From positions 26,297,592 to 26,361,591 of the forward strand of contig NC_135554.1 in assembly GCF_964340395.1 (NCBI RefSeq): a DNA stretch of 64,000 nt, in the 5' to 3' direction. A program made the position numbers and the translations under genes. Below the pieces are notes generated by a model. That model was not told where the DNA came from and did no database searches. It saw only the letters and a list, made by a program, of their open reading frames with translations. This document shows positions 26,401 through 36,700 of the stretch, in pieces (within the stretch, counting starts at the first letter, position 1; each line of letters starts with the position of its first letter). This stretch comes from Glandiceps talaboti. Its lineage: Eukaryota; Hemichordata; Enteropneusta; Spengelidae.

Positions 26401-29400
26401 TTTCCTAGTTTTGTTTTCTAGTACTTACTCTTCCAAACCTGCATCCACTGTAGAGGACCACTTGTAAGGGAGAATGGTTGTGATAAACGTTTCACCTGAC
26501 TGGTTACAAATTCCTTATCAGCCATGTGAGATATTACATCTCCATTGTCCTGCCTGTTCCCTGAAATTGTATCAAACACATGCATTGTTAATTTCGGTGT
26601 CAGTAACCAAGAGGTTAAAGGTCAAGGTTTCAATCCCACATTCTCAAGTTAGCATTAGCTTACCAGTGGAGCTATAAGGATGAGAGAGATCAATACGTTT
26701 GTTTAAGACCATCTTTTTCTGTACCTCTGTCAGGCACTGTTTTCTCCTATTGAATTGAGCCTTTATACCACTTGCCTTTTACTACTGATTGTGGTCAGGT
26801 TTGAACCCAGTTTAGGTTTCATCATTTCAATTTAACCATGTTGTAAGTGAGATTAGTGTCATTCAGTTTGACTCTACTTCGCTATTTTGCTTCCCTTCTG
26901 CTTTAATACATAACTTACAAAGTATGTACATGTCTCAAGTCAAAATCCCATTTTGCATATATATATATGTATGATATACACAAATGAAGTATGCAACATC
27001 GACATTTTGGTATTTATTATGGTTTCTATAATTTTGTATTTATATTCAATACCTTACAAGCCTGCAGGGCTGGGTGTGTTATTTTTGTGCACTGTATTAT
27101 GTTATGTAATGTATTTATGATATGATAGTCCATAACCATACTACACCATATGAAATACTGAGACAGTTATACGACACAAACTTTAATTTAAAATTACCTT
27201 TACCTGTAAAATTTGACTTGTCACGGTTCAAAGTACCAGTTTGTTTCTGACTTACTACTGATTCTCTCTTCTGTGTTGTGTCACCATGCTTTCTTTTCTT
27301 ACTTGCAGTTTCATTTTGCAGTTGTCCTCTTCTTCTGTCTGACGAATTTGGAATATCTTCAGGATTTATTTGTGAAGTGTCTAGATTTTTTTCTTGTCTA
27401 CTCTGGGGAAGTGTTGTGACATGTATCTGTCTTCCTCCTGTCTGAGGGATGTCTGAAGTAGAAGCCTCCATCTTTCCTTGTACAAATTCTGTATTCATCT
27501 CATTTGTAATACTCTCTTCAAAGTCTTGTTCATTTGTCATGTCCTCATCATCACCATTGTATTCAATATCACTTTGTACATGGTTTAGCTGACTACTTGA
27601 GGATTCAATGTCTTTTTCTGGTGTTACATTCTGTGAAGACTCTGTTACGGTATGTTTTACTGATGATCTTTCTCTCTCTTCTCTTTCATTGTCTTTTGGT
27701 GTCATATAACGTGTGATTTTAGTCACTGATTGTCTATGTTTACTATCATCAGTATGTGACACTCTGCTACGTTTGGAGGTTTCTTGTTTCTTGTTAGCTG
27801 ATCTTGCTGCAGCTCTCCTTGTTTGCCTAATACTGTTAGTAGTGTCTTCGTCATCATTGTCATCAGCTGTGAAATGGTTTTCATTTGGTGACAATGTATC
27901 ATTTGTAGGACTTTTCAGAAGAGAGGTACCACTTTGAGGACTGAAAAGCTGTAACAAGCACATTACTGGAATTACAAATTGGTTTTGTAGAACACACAGG
28001 ATGGAAAATATACATGGAATATCAAGGAAATTACTCTCAACTAGTTAATACAATACCAATAAGTTTGCTGTAAGTAACTACATGTACATGTATCAATCTA
28101 CATGTATACACTCACTATTACATCTTTCTGCAATGCTCCCCGGGGAGTTGAGGAAGACTAAAGGGCCGCTGTGCTGTTCTGATCCGAGCCAGGGGTAATA
28201 GTTGGAAAGTGCTTTGAGCACAGTGTGGGAAAGCGCTATATAAGAACACAACATTATTATTATTATTATTATTATACCCATATGTCATTTGATATTGGAC
28301 TTGATCTCATGAACTACAAGTACTGATATCCTGGCTACTCTAAACTAAGTGACATCCTGGTATTTGTATTTGTCAAAAATGTGTTCATTCCCAAACACCT
28401 TTCAGATTAAAGTTTGAAAATTTACTTTACAGTTTAGTAGTCTGTAAGGTATACCATGATGGGGCACCCTCATACATCAGTCAACACCTTTTGCCAGTGA
28501 GGGCGGAGTGACATGACATATCTTATACATGTAGTCTATTTATCAGTCAAGCTGAATGTTACAGCAATGATTTTAGAAAATTACTGCACAACATTATTGA
28601 ATTATTACAGTACAGATATCAACTTCTACTGACTTTCACCAGGGCTGGGTTCATTTTTACCACATTTGTTGTGTTATCCCTGTACAAGTTTACAGGCAGC
28701 CACCTGAACATAATGCCACTCCAATGTATATTACATGCATGGGGAATAGGTATTCCAGTATTTGCAATGCTACACTGGGTTCTATGATTTGACTAATTTT
28801 ACAAATATGTTGAGATTTATTTCCATCTAATTATACATGTAACAGATATCCCTGGACTTCCAATTTTCCTGCCTATTCTATTTTGACTGTGATTTTGATA
28901 TATTCTTATAATGAGTTGATTAATTTGTTTTAGTTATGACACTAATGAGTATTAAAGCTAACATTTTCACACCTCCAGTTGACTCAACGGTGCACGTCCA
29001 ACTCGGCCCATTTCCAACTCGGCCCACCGTCTGCCAACTCGGCCCACCAACTCGGCCCACTCTCTGTCAACTCGGCCCACCAACTCGGCCCACTCTCTGC
29101 CAACTCGGCCCACTCTCTGCCAACTTGACTATAGATATTTAGTCTGCTATTTGTCAATTCGTAAATAGTCAAGATGTACAACTCGACGTGATTGTAACTT
29201 CAAAACCGAAACACTACTGCAAATCTTCAACTTCAACCTTCTATCACGGTCACTGTTGAGTGACCTTGCTTCCATGTGTGGCATATACGACAGACACATC
29301 GGCGATTATTTGCGAAGAGGGCGTTAATGACTACATTGTTACAGCTAGGTTCTCTACGATGTGTGAAAGTGTAACACTTAAGGGGGTCCTTTGAAACGAT

Positions 29401-32134
29401 ACAACCATCACTATCAAATATACCGCGACCACTTTGTGATAACTGGCGATCAACGAAACCATCAAACGCAAACCGAGCAGTGTATACTAGTAATTATTGC
29501 ACACTATCATATGCTTTGATAGAGTTACGTTCATACCGACATTGCTTGCGATGTTTCATATGTAAACAGAATTTACTTCGACTGAAAAAATGATAATCTG
29601 AACAGCCTTGAAGCAAAACGAACTTGTTGCCATAACATTGCTCTAGAATATAGGGTGTATAAGTCAGAATGTAAAGTTATCCCGATAATTTATTTACCTT
29701 TTTATTGTTGAAGACAAATTCAAAATTGCTGCAATTCTAAGGCCGAAACCTACATAATTCATTTATTGATCGATATAAGTCCTGTGTTCCTCAACCCCTT
29801 CAGTAAATTCATGCGATCTACATTGTATATGTACTAGTATGTCAATCCATAGTGTCTTTACAAGTAGTAGTAGTATACCGATGTCGGTGCTTGGACTCTT
29901 GGAGAAAAGGATTTTTTCGAATATTAATAGTATTTGATATTATCACGTCATCGACTCAAGACCTTGGCTTTAAATGACACAAACATTTTCGTCATGACGT
30001 GCGTGGGCCGAGTTGGCATGTGAATGGGCCGAGTTGGCATGTGAATGGGCCGAGTTGGCATGTGAATGGGCCGAGTTGGCGATGGGACGAGTTGGCAATG
30101 GGCCGAGTTGGTCCTACCCCGACTCAACACATCTAGCAGAATTGGATCTTTCTGTGCGTTAGACACTGTGATTTGGACAACAAGAGATTTGTTCGAAAAA
30201 TGTCTATAATTTTTCTCCATCTTAAAGGGAAAGACAACTTTTGTATGAATCACAGTGCTTGGATGATGGACATACAGAATGTTATAAGCTTTCTGTAGTT
30301 TAAAACAGTCATGACAAATTACTAACCGTTTCCACTTGTCTCTGTGAGTTCCTACTCTTCTTCAGTAATCTTTGCATCAAAGATGGAGGAGAGCCTGTCT
30401 CCTCGGTGTCATGGTATTGTTTTTCTAATGATCGTCTGGCTATGGACTTATTTTTACCTTTTATTTGTTTCCCTGTATTAAGAGAAAATATATGAAACTC
30501 ATCGTTTCTTTGGGAAAACAAGTGAGAAGGAAGGAAGGAACTACTTACTCCGTCTGCAAGCTGCTACTAGTACTACTACTAGCGCTACAATATGTAGGAC
30601 TAGGCTAGTACTCGCACTGCACCACCTGTAAGCAGGGCTAGTACTAGTATAGTCCTGCTTGCAGACGGTGCATGAGTCTTGACTCTGAAGACAATTGTCA
30701 GAATCGAGTCCCGGATTACTCCGTACGCAAGCAGGACTAGGACACAGGCATTTGTTTCCCGAGTTATGGCTCAGAATATTTCTATCAGAATACAATAAAA
30801 TGACGATAATATCGTTAATATTGACGTATTACACCAACACTGTATGAAAGGGGTAAAATTACACATGTTTCTGTGATCGCGCAGTTTCACTAAATGCGAA
30901 GGAAGACACTTGTTTCCCGAGTTATGGCTCAGAATATTTCTATCAGAATACAATAAAATGACGATAATATCGTTAATATTGACGTATTACACCAACACTG
31001 TATGAAAGGGGTAAAATTACACATGTTTCTGTGATCGCGCAGTTTCACTAAATGCGAAGGAAGACACAAGGTATGAAAGGCAGCCGCCATTACCGTACGT
31101 AAACATGAACGTTCAACCGGCCGTTGTACTGGGCAAACATTTCGAAGATTTTGCCTTCCATCACTTCCTGGTTCCCAAATTTAATAATCTTCCGATAAAT
31201 CGCGTCGTTGTTACAATCGGACCACGCTTACCAAAGATATCAACGGATTTCTAACGCCATGTAGGGGAATTGGAGCAGATAAATTTTTTCTAACTACCTA
31301 TTTTGCATATTGTCCTAGCCCTTTATGTAACAGCAGCACATGTTACGGCCGATAACGGCTCTCCATTTAACATGTAAACATCGGTATCCAATCACGTTCT
31401 CGGAAGGTAGTTAGAAAAAATTTATCTGCTCCAATTCCCCTACATGGCGTTAGAAATCCGTTGATATCTTTGGTAAGCGTGGTCCGATTGTAACAACGAC
31501 GCGATTTATCGGAAGATTATTAAATTTGGGAACCAGGAAGTGATGGAAGGCAAAATCTTCGAAATGTTTGCCCAGTACAACGGCCGGTTGAACGTTCATG
31601 TTTACGTACGGTAATGGCGGCTGCCTTTCATACCTTGTGTCTTCCTTCGCATTTAGTGAAACTGCGCGATCACAGAAACATGTGTAATTTTACCCCTTTC
31701 ATACAGTGTTGGTGTAATACGTCAATATTAACGATATTATCGTCATTTTATTGTATTCTGATAGAAATATTCTGAGCCATAACTCGGGAAACAAGTGTCT
31801 TCCTTCGCATTTAGTGAAACTGCGCGATCACAGAAACATGTGTAATTTTACCCCTTTCATACAGTGTTGGTGTAATACGTCAATATTAACGATATTATCG
31901 TCATTTTATTGTATTCTGATAGAAATATTCTGAGCCATAACTCGGGAAACAAATGCCTGTGGACTAGGACTAGTAGAGATTGTATTTGTAAACAACATAC
32001 ATTTATCGCATCTCCAACTACCGTACGGCGTACCGCCACGAATTAACACATCTATCTACATAATGAAACTGCATAATATACTTACTTGTAGATCTTGTGG
32101 ATGTTTTTGATCCACTTGTTGACGATTTAACCAT
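23376..32134 (-). CDS. Unidentified nuclear-type coiled-coil protein, head-to-head with EFCAB7
   Basis: Nine minus-strand exons: 32086-32134, 30327-30472, 27204-27948, 26429-26560, 26152-26226, 25438-25594, 24555-24647, 24014-24086, 23376-23498. They join in frame to 531 codons including stop. The N-terminus is basic (MVKSSTSGSKTSTRST, then KQIKGKNKSIARRSLEKQ). The middle, about 65-313, is acidic, serine/threonine/asparagine/glutamine-rich and probably disordered. From about 315 on it is helical and charged, probably coiled coil. The last junction is uncertain: a strong donor (GTAAGTAC) near 23395 could splice to a further exon. The position beside EFCAB7 recalls human ITGB3BP (CENP-R), and LFSPQSGTS slightly resembles CENP-R's SLFASPTSS, but this is weak. 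No enzyme motif seen. Confidence 0.72.
24014..24086 (-). CDS. Coiled-coil gene exon 8
   Basis: DDLRAEVFALNRSVIAGKKE then VQQYK. Phase 2 to 0, with GTACAG acceptor and GTAAGAA donor. Confidence 0.7.
24300..24450. repeat. Two copies of a hairpin-forming 59-bp segment
   Basis: CCTGAAGGTGAGTGACCAAG recurs at about 24301 and 24393, each with GACCAAG and CTTGGTC as short inverted arms. Confidence 0.8.
24555..24647 (-). CDS. Coiled-coil gene exon 7
   Basis: ELLDTYPMEWSIDDSLNPNR to LTEEEMEAKAEE. Phase 2-2, with TGTAG acceptor and GTAAGTAT donor. Confidence 0.72.
25438..25594 (-). CDS. Coiled-coil gene exon 6
   Basis: LNHRLTDSVQQEFSRAKQRH to QTVFVKQKTGASYD; strongly helical, charged and heptad-like. 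TATTGCAG acceptor. Confidence 0.75.
26043..26091. repeat. Long perfect hairpin
   Basis: TGCCACAAATGTTATCAT and its exact complement are separated by about 13 bases; intronic. Confidence 0.8.
26152..26226 (-). CDS. Coiled-coil gene exon 5
   Basis: NRANSNSDENEMSVPKSVLE to NAVRK, phase 1-1. A perfect 50-bp hairpin lies in the intron just after it (about 26043-26091). Confidence 0.7.
26429..26560 (-). CDS. Coiled-coil gene exon 4
   Basis: GNRQDNGDVISHMADKEFVT to SGPLQWMQVWK. TTTCAG acceptor, GTAAGTAC donor. It has the only W-rich patch of the protein. Confidence 0.7.
27204..27948 (-). CDS. Coiled-coil gene exon 3 (large, acidic, low complexity)
   Basis: A 745-nt exon starting LFSPQSGTSLLKSPTNDTLS and ending RDKSNFT. 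It contains basic clusters (RQTRRAAARSANKK, SKKRKHG) that could act in nuclear import, and acidic DDNDDEDT and YNGDDEDM. No known domain recognised. Confidence 0.8.
28125..28272 (+). mobile_element. SINE-like repeat with ATT tail
   Basis: GTGCTTTGAGCACAGTGTGG then GAAAGCGCTATATAAGAACA and an ATT microsatellite. This 3' end style (GCGCTATATAA plus ATT repeats) is common to many invertebrate SINEs. A diverged copy lies at 22315-22450. Confidence 0.6.
28989..30120. mobile_element. Non-autonomous DNA transposon copy 1 (1,132 bp), 8-bp target duplication
   Basis: Flanked by GACTCAAC at 28981-28988 and 30121-30128. The left end GGTGCACGTCCAACTCGGCC and right end GGCCGAGTTGGTCCTACCCC are imperfect inverted termini. 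Each end carries a cluster of CAACTCGGCCCA, in opposite orientation at the two ends, as expected for transposase-binding arrays. No transposase frame. Eight-bp duplications are typical of the hAT superfamily among others; superfamily not assigned. It lies in intron 2 of the coiled-coil gene. Confidence 0.85.
30327..30472 (-). CDS. Coiled-coil gene exon 2
   Basis: Basic segment KQIKGKNKSIARRSLEKQYH to RNSQRQVET. AATACAG acceptor, GTTAGT donor, phases 1 to 0. Confidence 0.68.
30541..30733. repeat. Inverted repeat beside the foldback element
   Basis: CCGTCTGCAAGC near 30550 is inverted at about 30657-30668, surrounded by CTAGTACTACTACTAG-like sequence. It may be an older insertion into which the foldback element jumped. 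Confidence 0.45.
30744..31960. mobile_element. Foldback transposon, 1,217 bp, 10-bp target duplication
   Basis: Flanked by GGACTAGGAC at 30734-30743 and 31961-31970. The arms 30744-31299 and 31405-31960 (556 bp each) are inverted copies with no length difference, starting ACAGGCATTTGTTTCCCGAG, around a 105-bp spacer. Inside each arm a segment of about 160 bp is present twice in tandem. No transposase. Long tandem-repeat-containing arms with a 9-10-bp duplication recall Drosophila FB elements and Mutator-like elements. It lies in intron 1 of the coiled-coil gene. Confidence 0.9.
32086..32134 (-). CDS. Coiled-coil gene exon 1 (start)
   Basis: MVKSSTSGSKTSTRST plus one base, then donor GTAAGTAT. 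This is the first ATG in the frame; the open frame upstream has no other ATG, so the start is fairly firm. Confidence 0.65.
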
Positions 32135-32460
32135 TTTGATCAACGATAACAAACTAGTATCATCTGTATTACATACACATTTGAGTTTTGCGCGGTGACT
32201 TGCCACGGAAACGGTAAGGCTCTTTAGCACTACAGAGAAAGTTAAACACTATTAATTCTGTTCATTTCTGTGTGTGGGTGTATCAATATAATACCGCCCT
32301 CGTCCTCTGAAATATAGCAGAGCTAAGGGTACTAACCAAAATATTGTATCTGCGCAGCATCACTGAGCATTTGGTAACAAGATGGCTTCCCTATCGGCTG
32401 TATCTAGGAATATTTGAGTCGTATATCACAGAGGAAGTCAAAGACATCTCTATCCAGTCT
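32135..32460. promoter_or_regulatory. Bidirectional promoter between the coiled-coil gene and EFCAB7
   Basis: Only about 360 bp separate the minus-strand start codon (32134) from the likely EFCAB7 first donor (32496). The region has no TATA box and carries AAGATGGC at 32379-32386, a YY1-type site common near metazoan housekeeping starts, and TGCGCA, an NRF1 half-site-like word. Confidence 0.55.
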
Positions 32461-32495
32461 TAATTAAGAAGACCTAAGAGTTTATTTGTGTGCAG
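32440..32495 (+). other. EFCAB7: EFCAB7 5' UTR exon (likely, start not defined)
   Basis: TGTGTGCAG followed by GTAAGTG at 32496 is a strong donor just downstream of the shared promoter. It pairs with the acceptor at 33536-33537 before the start codon exon. Confidence 0.5.
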
Positions 32496-32660
32496 GTAAG
32501 TGTGAACCTACACGTAACATAACTTACCTGTATTGGTCAATGAGATAAACATTGTCAAACGATTCCGAAGTATCTAGAATACACCGTTTACAAGTACGTC
32601 TGTAGGCATTTAAATACCAAATAACAGGGTACCAACATCTACACCATCATAATAACTATT

Positions 32661-33103
32661 GGTGCACGTCCAACTCGGCCCATTTCCAACTCGGCCCACC
32701 AACTCGGCCCACCGTCTGCCAACTCGGCCCATCAACTCGGCCCACTCTCTGCCAACTCGGCCCACTCCGAGTCTGCCAACTTGACTATAGATATTTAGTC
32801 CTTCAGTAAATTCATGCGATCTACATTGTATATGTACTAGTATGTCAATCCACTAGTGTCTTTACAAGTAGTAGTATACCGATGTCGGTGCTTGGAGCAA
32901 AGGATTTTTTCTCTGATTATATGAATATTACTAGTATTTGATATTATCACGTCATCGACTCAAGACCTTGGCTTTAAATGACACAAACATTTTCGTCATG
33001 ACGTGCGTGGGCCGAGTTGGCATGTAAATGGGCCGAGTTGGCAATCACGTGGGCCGAGTTGGCGATGGGACGAGTTGGCAATGGGCCGAGTTGGTCCTAC
33101 CCC
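32661..33103. mobile_element. Non-autonomous DNA transposon copy 2 (443 bp), 8-bp target duplication
   Basis: Flanked by TAACTATT at 32653-32660 and 33104-33111. Its ends match copy 1, and its inside matches the right part of copy 1 (TTCAGTAAATTCATGCGATC onward), so it is an internally deleted relative. It sits in the EFCAB7 5' UTR intron, same orientation as copy 1. Confidence 0.87.
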
Positions 33104-33551
33104 TAACTATTAGAGGTAAAGAGTCCGGGGCAGAAAACAGTGCAATAAATGCCCCCCCCCTCCCCAAACTAGTAAGACTGTTCACAGTTACACCGAGGTG
33201 CGAATGGGAAACTTACTCATTTTGCACGCAACTTCAACTGTACTATAGTACATTTTGTGAAATAAATGTACTGGCATGGCAGTGGTACCTAGAAAAATTA
33301 CTATCAATATTTACATTCAATGAATGGCTCTAAATCGAAAAAAAGAATAGAAACAATAAAAAGCAATCCTAAATCCCAGTGACATTGAAAACTGCAACCC
33401 TACCAGCAAACACCATTGATGAATATACATGCTTTTATTCAAATATCATATTTTAAAATCTCATTATCTGTCATTGAATTTAATAATTGTTAGTGTAGCA
33501 TTATATCATATCTGTTAATTTGCAAATTTATATGTAGGATAACAGTCCAAG

Positions 33552-33732
33552 ATGAGTAGCAGTACACGTAAAAGTAGCAGAAGTTCTCTAGGAAGTCAGA
33601 GGTCACATGGCTCAGTAACAGATTCACAAAGAAGTAAAGATGCAGAGTTCTATACAGAATGTCGTGTAGCATATCTTGCTGTTTTTGATAGAGCTACTGA
33701 TTTGATCACATCCAAGGAAGATCTGTCTCTAG
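33552..33732 (+). CDS. EFCAB7: EFCAB7 coding exon 1
   Basis: Serine-rich start MSSSTRKSSRSSLGSQRSHG, then AEFYTECRVAYLAVFDRATD, the conserved N-terminal helix. TATGTAG acceptor at 33537; phase 1 donor. Confidence 0.93.
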
Positions 33733-36700
33733 GTAGGTTAATTAAATCTTTGGAATGTTGTTGTTGTTTTTTTTTACTAAGAATCTGAATATTCACCTTG
33801 TCATAGTGTACAACTATTGATTAATCAATGGTTCGGATACACAAAATAAATAAATCACTGGTGATTAGGTTCTTGGGAAAACCATAGACCCTACACAAAT
33901 TGGGTCTATGGGCAAACCAGTACTTGCATATTTATTTTGCATTACTATTACAGTTTATTCATGTTATTAGGTGTTTTAGAGAGGAGTTTTATAAATACCT
34001 CTTTGAGCTATTCAACCAATTCGTCTTGTCTTTCACAAATGATAAGTCTTTGTTTAATAAATCAAACATTTGAATCATTGCTAAGATAGTAAGAAGCATT
34101 CAGGTTACCATTGGCAACTCTGTATTCAGGTTACCATTGACAACTCTGTATTCAGGTTACCATTGACAATTCTGCATTCAGGTTACCATTGGCAACTCTG
34201 TATTCAGGTTACCATTGGCAACTCTGCATTCAGGTTGCCATTGGCAACTCTGCTTACATACATATGTACAGAGTATGAAGTCACATGTACAGGATAAGGG
34301 TTTTCCACTTAATGTAAATCTCGTTGACATTTACACTACAACTTCTACATGTAAAGTCAAACAATAAACATGACATAGCTAGGACTCAGCAGTTACACTT
34401 TCAACAGAGTTTATGTCTTAAAGCTGCAACAAGTCAGTACAGAAGCTAATATATTAGATAAACAGACAGCTCATCATTTACATTTAAATGACTACAAATA
34501 TTATTGATATTATGTTTTCTTGTGCAGTATTACATCAAGCAGGGAGGAATCTGTCCAATAAAATATTGGCCAAGTATTGGACCAGTAGAACAGGTCAGTA
34601 GTAAATGATAATACATGTACATGTATGCAGCACAATGTGTCATCATGTACAACTGTAACTTTGTGTAACTTTTATAAAACTAGTGAAAAGCATTGTGAAA
34701 TTTGAACAAAATATTGTATGTCAACCAATAGGCCTTTCCAAAATTTGCCATGGTGGTGCTCTACTTCCTGACTGTGTGTACCTTGGATAAACATGGTATA
34801 GGTTACTCAGTTAAGCATAGAGCTCTGATGCTTTCCTCGATATCTGAACAATACGATAACATCCCTGATTTACACTGCTACAGAATACCAAGTAACAAAG
34901 CTCTTAAGAAATGGTACTATGAGGTGATGATACCCCCAAAGTTTGAGCAAGGGCACTGTATTCTCAATTTCCTGTTTGCAGTCTGGAATGGCCAATAACC
35001 TATTTATGAGATAAAGTCCTCCAAGTAATGACAACTGAAAGATAAAACTGAGCTTACCCAGCTAAATTTTTTTTTTCATTCAAGGTAGATCAGATGTTGC
35101 TACCACTCAGATCATAATGTTGACAGAGTTACTGATGTATGAACTCATACACCATTTTTTTATTGTATTATTGACAGATTCTCTGAGCTATGATGATTTT
35201 TGTGACATCATGAAGAAAGAGAAAGCAACAAGCAGAAGTGATTTGATGAAAGCATTTAAAAAGATTGACATTAATGGTGATGGTTATATAACTCATGATG
35301 AATTGTATAAAGTTTTAACTGAGGTAAGAATTATCCATGTGTAATCCAAGGAGAAAACTTACATTTATCAAAATAAGTCGACCTTCTAGTTCTGTTTTGA
35401 CCCTCTAGCATGAGGTTAAATGCTATTGCAGATTTTGAGAATTGTACTGATTGATCATTGTTGCAGTAGGTTTCAAAGACATGGGTGCACATTGCGTCAC
35501 ACCAATGTATGTTGTAGCATGATGGAATACTAATACAATAAAGTCAACTCCTCTTTTGCCACTACAACGTAGTTACTTGTACATGTACATAGCAGTGTTA
35601 TATATTATTCACCAATATTTTTCTTTGTTCAGCCAAGGAAAATACAAGTGACCTAAGGGGCCTTTGTCATTACGAGTCGCTAGATGAATAGTGACAACCC
35701 TTAGGCCATAAGTATTTTCCAGCTGAATGAAGAAAGATGTTGGAGAATAATTTAATTATACCAATGCCAGTAATATCAAAGAAAAATCGGGGAAAGTAAT
35801 GGCAATTTTGAACATTTGAGTGATATTTTGCACACAGCAGAACTAGCAATGTAGACACACGTTGTCCTGACAGAGATGCATGTTGTTGTGACGTAGAACA
35901 ATCAGAGTATATATTCCATATTTTTTGTTCAACTTGGCTCGTGCATGGTATAACTAGTCTTACATAGTAGGGTGCAGAGTTGATACAATTATGTGTACAG
36001 TATGTTCTGGAAGGAAAGGCAAACATATACACAAGTTGTACTGAAACAAGATATCACAAAATAATATAACATTCTCATTCATTTTTTTCTATCCCAATTA
36101 AAACATGAGGTAGTCATTATAAACTCATGTTGTGTCTTCGCAAAATAAATGCAGACATCTGTATTTGTAGTTATCAATAAAACATTCCAACAAGCCATAA
36201 TACTGAATTTGTTTGATACAGGTACATATGTAGTATTCATTATGAGATGCTTTGATTTCTAGAGAGGTGAAACTATGACTAAAGCTGAAGTGAGAGCTAT
36301 GATAGATGAAGCTGATGATGATGGAGATAGAAGACTAGACTATGATGAGGTAATTCAGTTACACAGTACTTATTATATTTTTACAATTGATCACAACCTA
36401 TACATGAAATGTCAATGTTGAACACCATTCATCAAAGTCACCAATTGTTATTACAAAGTAACGCTCTATCAATCATGGCATTCCAAATATAGTTAGCATT
36501 TTTCTTTTTAAAAATATTTCCTTGTATTCAATTTTTTAGTCTCTCACGAGACAACATCTTCAGGAATAATTGAATGTTATATGCAGCACTGTTGAGTTTT
36601 AATGTTGCTATCTATGCTTACTTTTGACTTAGTTCTGCAACATGTTACTTTCAACATCTAACAAATTAATGACTGCAGCCCGTGAGAAAGTAGAGAAGAC

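Noticed and set aside
30771-31933. Identical 60-codon frames in both arms of the foldback element
   Set aside because: They repeat because the arms are inverted copies; no transposase motif.
23376-32134. Firm assignment of the coiled-coil gene as ITGB3BP/CENP-R
   Set aside because: Only gene position and a short LFSP-like similarity support it; the protein is much longer than vertebrate CENP-R and the helical half does not align convincingly.
33552-33788. Reading through the end of EFCAB7 coding exon 1
   Set aside because: The frame beyond the GTAGGT donor gives a cysteine/phenylalanine run and a stop; splicing to 34528 restores the conserved LHQAGRN segment.
35670-36032. 120-codon minus-strand frame in an EFCAB7 intron
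   Set aside because: It falls inside a dispersed repeat copy and has no recognisable domain.
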